A stretch of DNA of 64,000 bases from the NCBI GenBank assembly GCA_009760855.2, contig WPIO01000026.1, positions 124,001-188,000 on the forward strand. The letters run 5' to 3'. The notes under the pieces are model-generated. The model was not told the origin of the DNA. It saw nothing but the letters and a program-made list of their open reading frames with translations, and made no database searches. This document shows, piece after piece, positions 35,966-64,000 of this stretch (the stretch's first letter is position 1; the number at the start of each line of letters is the position of its first letter). The DNA is from Cristatella mucedo. Taxonomy: Eukaryota; Bryozoa; Phylactolaemata; Cristatellidae. Both the position numbers and the translations under genes were made by a program.

Positions 35966-37126
35966 TTAGGGGCAAGATCACCCACGAAAATATGCCAGTA
36001 CACGATAAAATAACACGTGCAAAGTTGAAGGTTTTTTGAGAAAGGTGTATAGTTTTCGGAAGCTGCGAAAAGTTTAAGGTTTGGTTTAGCCTGCTTTAAT
36101 TTAATAGTCGCTATTTACTGGAGGTCTTTTGAGAGAGAGAGAGAGAGTGAGAGAGAGCTATAGGGGTTTCAGAAGCTGTGCAAAGTTGAGGGTATGGGCA
36201 GGCCTGCTTGAACTAATGACCAGATTTACACCAGACTGCCATAACAACAGTTACATTGAGCCCCAACTACATTATGAATGGCATAAGATGTGCTATAATG
36301 GTAAGGTAGGCTCTATATTTAAATTAAAAAAGGCTTATTGCTAAGGGTGGTATATGTACTTCTCTCCTCTCCTCTCTGACTGTGCATTTTACGGTGGATG
36401 TGCCTACCTCCCGAATCAATCGGTGTCGACTATGTTTTTGTTCCCTCTTGCCGACTAGTTATGCCAGGCACACTTTAAAGTGAGCTCTCTGAGCATAGTG
36501 GGTGTTAATTTCTGTACATGTTTCATGGCTTCTAGGCAATCCAAATTCAGAGAATGAATTGTAGGATGGATTTGCAAAGATTCTTTGGGGCGTAGGCTTC
36601 CTTGATAAGAAAGAGGGATCATTCTTTATCTTCTCAAGAACGCACCTGTAAACAAGAAATTAGAGCAGCGCAGCCTTAGCACAGCACGCCGTCTTCTTCC
36701 GTTTTTGAAAAGTACAGGCCCACCCAACCGAAAAGATATTTGAAGTCCGACACCACATCTAGCACCCGCACTTCAAGCAGAATACTCATAGATGAAGAAG
36801 TTCATCAACAGCACCTACTCAAAGGCTCCGCAGGAAATTTTTAGTTCTCCAGATTTTTTTTATTGCACGAAGCGATGCTTCGAAATTGATCAAGATTTAG
36901 TGGAAGGAGGCTTTCTATCTGGGAGAGAGATGCAGGTGTTGGATTTTGGCTGATGTCGACCGGGCAATGCCCAGAGAAAGAGTGCGGACTGGCCGCCAAA
37001 TCCCTCGATTTGCATGTCTCCCACCATAGACTGCCATAGACAGTATAGACATAGACATAGACTGCATAGCTGCCACAGTTTCTGCTCTGTGTTGCCGAGG
37101 ATCACGGGTCACAGTTTCTGCCTCTA

Positions 37127-37196
37127 AATGTGAATATTTGCATTAGTATTGCTCTAAACTAAATGTGAATATTTGCATTAGAATTGCTCTAAAATA
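37127..37196. repeat. tandem duplication of about 37 bp
   Basis: AAATGTGAATATTTGCATTA followed by GTATTGCTCTAAA or GAATTGCTCTAAA occurs twice. Confidence 0.85.
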
Positions 37197-37439
37197 CTGC
37201 ACCTCTGCCACTACCAAGCCCGTGCAATCGCGAGACAAGTTTGCTGCTCCATTCTGGTATTGCAAAGCTTCTGATTGAAAACTGTGTTGCCAACCGGGGA
37301 TCCTCCTACTAACCAGCTTCCGTGAGTCTTGTGTGTGCTTTTTGCATGCTTGTCGTTGCAAGATATTCTTGTGCTTCTGTATGCTCACTGAATCAGGCTC
37401 TTCACTGACATTGGTTATTGCTTCTCTTACAGCGAGTTG

Positions 37440-37505
37440 TTAAGCACTCGATTAGAGATTAGGTTCTCTCAAAGTGCTGTACACAAAACATATTCTAATT
37501 ATTAC
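37440..37505 (+). mobile_element. L2-tail fragment
   Basis: TTAAGCACTCGATTAGAGAT, TAGGTTCTCTCAAAGTGCTG, ending TCTAATTATTACA. Confidence 0.5.
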
Positions 37506-38424
37506 AACAGACTTGGCCGAGTATACCTGTTGGTTGTCACCCAAACCCATGATCCATCTTGAGGTTATTATTTACGTGCATGATCTGCAAGTGCTGTAAA
37601 GTACATGTCTGCTTGTGCATGCTGTGTACACACCTCGCACTGGACGTGGGATTTGTTGGGCAATCTCGCTTTTTTGGTAGACTGAGAAATCCTGCAATCG
37701 TAGCTTTGGAGCCCTGGTGCCTACCGACTATATCGGTTCAGTTAATGCTTTCCCTCCCTCAGGTTCACGGTTGGACCGATCAGGCCACATTCCTCCAGTG
37801 CAGCTTCTGCATTGTACGCGTGCTCTTTAACTGTCCGGTGGTAAGGTAGACTGCAAAGACTAATGGTGGCTAATTCAGGCCACTGGTAAGTTACGATCTG
37901 CCGGCAGGGAGGTCGGAGCTAGTAATAGCTAATTTATTTAGTTCCAGGGCAGAACATTGCGCACTGAGACTGGTAGAACTGGTGCAATGAAAAGGGATAA
38001 CGTCGAACTGAATCCCCATATTCCTTCTTGTGAAACTCAGCTTAGGCTGAGCACCTTGGCTGCAGCAGGCAAGCACTGACCTTTGGATGGCATGGTGTCT
38101 TACTGCCAGCAGTCTGGCGCACCGTCCGCAGCAGCCTATATCCACTGGCACACCGAGGAGGCTTGCCTGTGAAACATCTTTGCTGGGGCCTCAACCATTC
38201 TGTTTTTAATAGCAACGAGGTGCTCACTGCCTGTGGACTTGTTTGGCCGAGTCATATTAGCTCCGTCTCGGAAGCTGACAATCTTGCCACTTTATGGAAG
38301 TTTGCTATCTTGCTAGGTGACACAAGTGTGCCATCTAGCTGTGTGATGGACTTTCACACTTTAATTAGTAGAGATAATAAGAGTAAGACATTTGCATAAC
38401 ACTCTAATAGGAGAGCTTGAAGAG

Positions 38425-38535
38425 TATCATTCTAGGTAATTTACATGTGCTGCAAAGGAAGCACATCAATCAGTTAGTGATAGCATGGGGCAGTGTCTTC
38501 AGGCATAAGCATGCAAAGGACAATTCACTTGGACC
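38425..38535 (-). mobile_element. probable L2-type 3' fragment
   Basis: TAGGTAATTTACATGTGCTG followed by CAAAGGAAGCAC and GCATAAGCATGCAAAGGACA: the same order of motifs as the L2 3' end at 39.9 kb. Confidence 0.45.
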
Positions 38536-39055
38536 CAAAAAATGCTGTGAGGAGCAGGTTGGTTTCAGCTTCTTCCTTTAAATGTAATCAGCGCGATTTG
38601 GGTCGGCTCTCACCATCTGCAGCATATGATTGGCACCGTTTGCCCAGCTGTTTTTCATAACTTCCAGTTCCTCTAAAAAAAAATAATAGCAACACACTGT
38701 AGGTCTGCCACGAGACAGCTCTTGTTTGCTCATGCACTCGGTGAACTGCAACCCGAGGCAGCTGTCAGATGTCGTGCACAGCCGCTCGATCGCCGGTGAC
38801 ACTGGGGACTAGGTGACACTGGGCAGCACCCCCTTATCATCCGTGGCTCTGACATTAAACTGCCGAAGTGGGACTGATGTGCTTGACGAGCTCTCTCCTC
38901 TCTCGCGTGACTCAACTCTCGAGTCGAACTGAACCGGTGTGGCTGCGCCGTACAGCCTGTAGGGGGCGCCACACGCTGCAACTTCGGCTTGCTAGCAAAA
39001 GCTGAAGAATGCAACCGGTGCGAGACGAGACGCAAGCTAGCACGCCCTAGTGGCC

Positions 39056-58829
<19,774 letters not shown>

Positions 58830-59456
58830 GTATGCCATTTTGACTTGTGTTTTTTTTATTTAGTTAAGCTGTAATGCTTGTCAGTCTTAGTGTTTACTAA
58901 TTCAAATCATGCCCTGCTCGACCAAGATGAACGATACAAGCTTGGCAATGTCGTGTTTGATTGATGCCGCATTGTATGCTGCCAAGCATAATGTAGAGTG
59001 TAGGAGTCTTTCACTAACTCTGCAATTTATGACGACAGAAGGATTGGGAGATTAAGTTATCGGGTTCGTGGGTTGCATTCCTATAACTGCAATGAGTTTT
59101 TGCATTCGACCTTCTCTGCCCATTAAATTGCTTTATACGAACGGTGTAGCGCACTAACCCTGCTGCTGTTGGTACAGATTAGGTAAGCTGTTCAGCGATT
59201 ATCATTGGTAGCACCATTCACTCCCTGAGTGGCAGCTGAAGCTGGATTCAGATGGCCCATTTCTCTCTGTTACAACTGGTGATTCCAGGATTTCTACCGG
59301 CAGTGTCATCTAGAACTAAGGGACAGGAAATAGAGGAACCGAGCTTCCTGATACCAATTAAGTAAACCCTGCTACATCATTATTGGCTGAATCGGTCTGC
59401 TCGGCCAATTCTGGTGTCTGGTTGACCAATCACAAGCGTCGCCGGTTTTGTCATGG

Positions 59457-60730
59457 ATAATAAGGCACTTGATAAAGCACCCTCAGAGAACTCAATCTCT
59501 TCCTAGGCGCTTTACATTTGCTGCAAAGGGAAACGCGATTGAATCGTGAGTAACATCACTTGATAAACAACATGAAAAACGTGGTTAGGGGTGACATGCA
59601 CAGGGTCAGCATGCAAATTTGGTTAGTGGCAGCAAGCACAGTGTCAGCACGCATAAGCATACGAAGGACGAATCACAGGGACCCACTAAATGCTGTCCTA
59701 AATAGGTGTGTTTTTAAGTTCCTTTTAAATGTGGTCAGGTCAGGGGATGTTCTGCCGCAGGTCGGGAGGGAGTTCCAGGCTTTGGGAGCATACGAACTAA
59801 ATGCACGGTCTCCAAAGGATTTAAGGTTTGTACGAGGTATTTCTAGACTGTTGGATTCCGAAAAGCGGGTGGTACGATGCTTGGCCTGATGGGGGAGTAT
59901 GTCGGAGAGATAGGCTGGAGCCATAGAATGAAGGGACCTAAAAGTGAGCGACAAAACCTTGAAGTCAATCCGTTACTTGACTGGTAGCCAGTGCAGGTCG
60001 GCGAGAAGTGGAGTAATGTGGCAACTGCGTTGCTCACGACAGACAAGCCTAGCTGCAGAGTTTTGCACCAGCTGCAATCGCCTGATCGCACATGCTGGTA
60101 GGCCAGTAAGCAGTGAGTTGCAGAAGTCGAGACAGGATGTCGCGAATGCATTGACCAACTTATATGTGGTATCCTTATCTAAACAAGCCCGAATTTTAGC
60201 AATGTTATGAAGCTGAAAATAGGCAGATTTGACTGTGGAGCTGATATGGCCGTATACCGAGAGGTCGCTTTGGAATATGACACCTAGATTTCGAGCTGAT
60301 TACACAGGAGATATGCTTGCATAGCCCGTTTTGAGCGGCAGCCTTTCCAATTTCTGAATCACACTGGGTTTGCCCATAACTTGTAAAAAGTTAGTTTTAT
60401 CATCGTTTAGTTTTAGAAAATTTGCTGGCATCCATGTGCGGATGTCATCATTACATGCAGCAAGTGAGTTGAGTGAATTTGAGGTGCTCGAAGGCTGGGA
60501 GGGATCAAAGCAAAGGTACAACTGAGTGTCATCCGCATAGAAGTGAAAGCCTAGATTGTGCTTGGCAATCAATCAGCAAGAGGGAGAGTATAAACCGCAA
60601 AAAGAACCGGACCTAGCACGGAGCCCTCAGGTACCCGATATTTCAGAGGTACTTCAGATGATCTTTGTCCATTCACGTCAATACTCTGGGGTCTGCCACT
60701 GAGATAGGACCTGAACCACTACCTTCTGCT
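59457..60730 (-). mobile_element. L2-type non-LTR retrotransposon, 5'-truncated, degenerate
   Basis: Reverse-transcriptase C-terminal half on the minus strand. The active-site YADDTQLY is at about 60516-60539, preceded by a GSVLGPVLFAVY-like block near 60640. Thumb and C-terminal motifs (LTGLPACAIRRLQLVQNSAA near 60100; GDRAFSSYAPKAWNSLP near 59800) follow in shifted frames. The 3' end reads CCTAGGAAGAGATTGAGTTC and ends in TTATTA at about 59460. Frameshifts make it inactive. This copy defines the tail shared by many fragments and SINEs in the window. Confidence 0.85.
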
Positions 60731-60783
60731 CCGGCACGTCTAGGGCTCAGTAGATTGTACCATGATTGATTGGCTTAGTAGTT

Positions 60784-60824
60784 GATGTTAGTTAGTTGGT
60801 TAGTTAGTTAGTTGTTAGTTAACA
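60784..60824. repeat. (TTAG)n tandem repeat
   Basis: GTTAGTTAGTTGGTTAGTTA and similar units. Short and interstitial, so not a telomere. Confidence 0.85.
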
Positions 60825-60954
60825 TAGTTGATGTCGTTAGTATCATATTTCCCACAATAGTATGTTAGCTTGGACTGCCACCTACAATAGGTGGCCGTCT
60901 GTCCGGATGACTCCACAGCCAAGAATCTGCCACGCATAGACTCCTGAATCGGCC

Positions 60955-61130
60955 ACTGTATATAAATATATATATAATGCATTTGTATAGCTCCTTTAGA
61001 GAACTTAATCTCTATTCAGGCACTTCACATATGCCCTCACCCCGACCAAGGCAAGGCTGAGCTCGAGCCCACGACCTCAGCCATGCCTTGGTCGGGGCGA
61101 GCACTTTAACCACTGTGCCAAACCAGTAAT
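60955..61130 (-). mobile_element. tRNA-derived SINE with L2 tail (family A)
   Basis: Minus strand: head ACTGGTTTGGCACAGTGGTT, B box GTCGTGGGCTCGAGC, tail AGAGATTAAGTTCTCTAAAG and TATACAAATGCATTATATA. It carries a duplicated CCTTGGTCGGGG block around the B box. Confidence 0.75.
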
Positions 61131-64000
61131 GCAATGTAAATGTAAATGCACAAAGCCGGCAAATCGCCGGCTCCACAAACTGACGAATGGGGCAGTGTAA
61201 ATCAGCTTTAGGCAGCACACATGGCAACCGCGAGTTGCAAGCTTCGGTCCTGCTTCTGCCTTGCAGTGGCTCCTTTTTTTGGCTAAGGGTTCTACTCTCT
61301 TTTCGCGCATCATCCGTGATATCTGAGTTGCTTCATCAGTAGCCGGTATGCATATGGGGCGAAGCGAGTGTATAAGAAAGAAGGCTGCCGAGCCTGCCTA
61401 GCTGTTATGGGCCACTGGTGGTGGCCGATTGAGAGTCGTGGGAGTGACCACGTGCAGCTAGATTCCATCAAAGAAAGCTGCCCTCTTCAGTGCCTAATTA
61501 CTTCTTGATGACCGAGGGCCCAGCTCTGTTGCAGGCGACGGTACTACTGAGAGACTTTATTGCTGGGTGGAGAATGGCTGTCTCCCGTGGGCTTGCTGTT
61601 GCTGCCCTACATTCGTATCTGTTGCATCCTTTATGGCACTGCAAGAGAACCAAGCTGCGTGGCCACATATATGTGCGTATCTCGATCTCTTACTTCATAA
61701 AGCCGCTATGACCAGCACCGAATTTGCTATGAATAGGCACCGCAGTAGCTATGGTGGCAGACTGGCCTGTAGCAATTGCTGGATTCGGCTCCTGCAGCCT
61801 GGATCCAAGGTGCTACACTGCCCAGCAACTGCTCCGAGTCGTACGGTTTGATCCAAGCATGCTCCTATTGCAGTCGTAGGGGGTAGGGGCTTTTGTCCAC
61901 AAAGTACTTGAGCCATTTGCAAACTGCTTGTATTCACATTCCATGTACTCAGGAAGTGTATTGACCATTGTTGATCTGCACAAACTGCTAGGCAATGGGT
62001 AAAGCATTGATGTAAGCTTAGCACTGAAACAAGCTGTTGATGCATTCAGAAATGGTGCCAGAATTAAGCCGCAGTGTATGACAACTTTTTACCATTTGCT
62101 AGAAGCAGCCAGTCACTGGTAGGCTGAAGGGGCACGATGAGTGGTGAAGCTTCCGAGCACGATCCTTCGATTTGGTCCAAGGGGGGTCCCCGCGACCCGT
62201 TGGCCCCCCATCCTAGTGGATGTGCCAGCTTCTTGAGCCCATCAGAAAAGAAAGTGCTTAGCCATTTTGTCTTCCTGCATGTCCTGTAGTTGCTGTAGAG
62301 TAATTTATTCCTACCTCCTCAATGCTGTATCCTCGTCTATGCTACCAGCCACCGGCCAATTATCGGATGGACCTTTGAACTTTTTTAATTAATACAAAGT
62401 TCTTGATTAGCTCTTTTTGGAAATATGAGGGTTTAGCTGCTGTGTCACTACTTGACCAAATGTTCCTAGATGGGGACTGTAGAAGGGAGGGGAGCTGAAG
62501 TTAATCAAGCTATCCCGATCTAATATTTGCCTGGCAGCAGCCTCCTTTTATGGGTCCATGTACAAAATCTAGGCAGCTCAGAAGGAGAACAGTAGGTATG
62601 GAATCTAGAGGGCTAGCAGTATTTCTAGAGTGGGATATGAACTTTTGAGGTAAGGGTAGCAGTGACAAGCTTTTGAAGATGGGATGAGAGGTAAAGCAAG
62701 GAGAAGAGGGGGAAAATTCGAGTGTGGATGTTGCTTTTGGAATGGCTTCTCTGATATTGTCTATCTGGATCACGGAGAATTAATGAAATCCATCTGCTGA
62801 ACTGCAGTGGAGGATTGCTGGATAAGCTGGAGCATCTAAGAGATACAAGTAGTTGATAGTCGATGTCAGAGTTTTCGGACTGTGAATTCGGGGCTCATTG
62901 TATCCTAATAGAATCTCTTTAACTAGGTTGGATTAATGTGATCTACAATAACTCTTGCGTGCCAGCCTGATGGACGGTGAGTTCTGATTTTGTGTGATGC
63001 TTTTTCAAGCTCCATAATCTTAGCTAGCCTAACTCAGCTGTAAACTACAGGGCGTCTGGATGGGGGCATACACTGTGCTCAGTGAGAGGATCAAACTCTT
63101 TCATAACATTGGCTAGCATCGAATTGTCGAAAGCTACAAGTGAAGGAAGATTGGATGAAGGATTGAGCTTGAGAGGAGAATATGCTACTTTATTGCAGAC
63201 TGCACTATTATCAAGAGTCTTAAGGTTTTTCGATTTATAGATTAAATTTGACAGCGAAGCAGACATGGGTGGTCAGATGTGCAGAAGTAATAACATGAGT
63301 TGACTGCTTGCTGTTGTGGGAGAGCATATAACAGAGAGTGAGAGGACCCCAATATGCTAAAAGAGCCAAGAGAAAAGAATAGTTCAGCAAACATACAAGA
63401 TTCAATGCATTCACAGGGGTCGGTTGGATTATAAAAGTGAATTGTAGAGTCGTCTAATGTGAGAATGTGTAAATTCTGGAGCACAGAATCGAAGCAAGGT
63501 CAGGAAGCCCTATGGAAAGTAAGTCTTTGTAATTGACGGTGATTGTTTGCTGCTACCATAGGCCACTTATTCAGAGCACGAAATTCAAAGGGCCAGTCGA
63601 GGCATCAGCAATGGCTTGGAACTGACTAAGCAAGGAACAATTGGCAACGGCTGCTCGAACCCTGATTTTCAGAGACGTTGGGGTTTGGAGGAAAGAGAAG
63701 GCTGTGGGCAGTTAAGCGATTTCAATCAGGTTTTGTTCATCGATAACCACATTACTTATCATAAGAGGTTTATGGCATATTGGATGTGCATCTAAAAGGG
63801 CACTTTAAGATTGGCCACCGGGACTGCCGTAGCTTGATGAAAATCAAGTTATAGTAGTTCACTGCTCTGTTAGCAGAGGAACGTAATGGGCTGTTAGTAA
63901 CAACGCTAGGCAGGAGAACACGCTTGGGCAACTAGTGATGCTATACACAGCATGCCAGTAAGACCACTTGCTAACAAGACCCAAAATCAAGCATGGCCAA

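Larger units (their letters stand above)
28363..39055. other. region between LNX and ORP start codons
   Basis: The two genes are divergent here, so both promoters and any 5' untranslated exons should lie in this interval. CpG-rich blocks at about 28.4-29.1, 31.1-31.5, 32.0-33.6 and 38.7-39.1 kb are candidates. Apart from repeats listed separately and two weak coding candidates (32.0-32.4 and 33.2-33.55 kb), nothing was recognised. Confidence 0.45.
58830..64000. other. 3' part of window, no further exon found
   Basis: Should be ORP intron. It contains the L2 element, a SINE and a TTAG repeat. 61.2-64.0 kb shows no recognised exon or repeat family. Confidence 0.5.

Noticed and set aside
60784..60824. 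TTAG repeat considered as telomeric
   Set aside because: Too short, imperfect and interstitial; the usual non-arthropod animal telomere is TTAGGG.
61720..61790. SYGGRL stretch considered as the missing ORP PFYGGKLHRV exon
   Set aside because: Only YGG and a basic-Leu pair match; the following residues do not fit the family and no suitable acceptor and donor were seen.

Overview
This is a window of a large, repeat-rich animal (metazoan) nuclear genome. Coding sequence is confined to short exons with GT-AG or GC-AG introns of about 0.1 to 5 kb. Between the exons lie long CT, GA and AT microsatellites, fragments of L2/CR1-type LINEs and tRNA-derived SINEs. Nothing looks prokaryotic. The proteins are clearly animal but diverged from vertebrates, and the retroelement load suggests an invertebrate, perhaps a spiralian or flatworm; that placement is an inference. 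All gene models below were built by eye from reading frame, splice sites, intron phase and recalled family sequence. They have no transcript support.

Layout. (1) About 4.36-7.39 kb, minus strand: the first two coding exons of a major-facilitator transporter resembling SLC37A4 (glucose-6-phosphate translocase), with an unusual long proline-rich N-terminus. Its remaining exons are not seen and probably lie left of the window. (2) 16.47-28.36 kb, minus strand: an essentially complete LNX-type E3 ubiquitin ligase (RING, TRAF-like zinc finger, four PDZ domains) in 12 exons. The exon phases all agree and give about 629 residues. A possible 56-codon ORF starting MGCSL sits inside its PDZ3 intron. 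(3) 39.06-58.83 kb, plus strand: an oxysterol-binding-protein-related gene of the ORP10/ORP11 type. Seen are a candidate first exon, a complete PH domain split over four exons, linker exons, and the lipid-binding domain through the EQVSHHPP signature to the FHTK region. The last exons are outside the window and one linker exon is unresolved.

The rest is intron or intergenic DNA. Two SINE families can be separated. One carries the 3' tail of a resident L2-like LINE (best copy 59.46-60.73 kb, minus, with the YADD motif). The other ends in a different conserved tail (AGGCTGTTAAATCAGCTAAT). A second LINE family is seen only as 3' ends. Two microsatellite tracts lie between short inverted repeats.

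The most notable observations are three phase-confirmed GC-AG introns, one in each gene; loss of a conserved transport arginine in the SLC37A4-like protein; the SINE-LINE tail sharing; and an L2-type tail inserted right at a splice donor of the ORP gene. The three genes have no evident joint pathway. They are simply neighbours.
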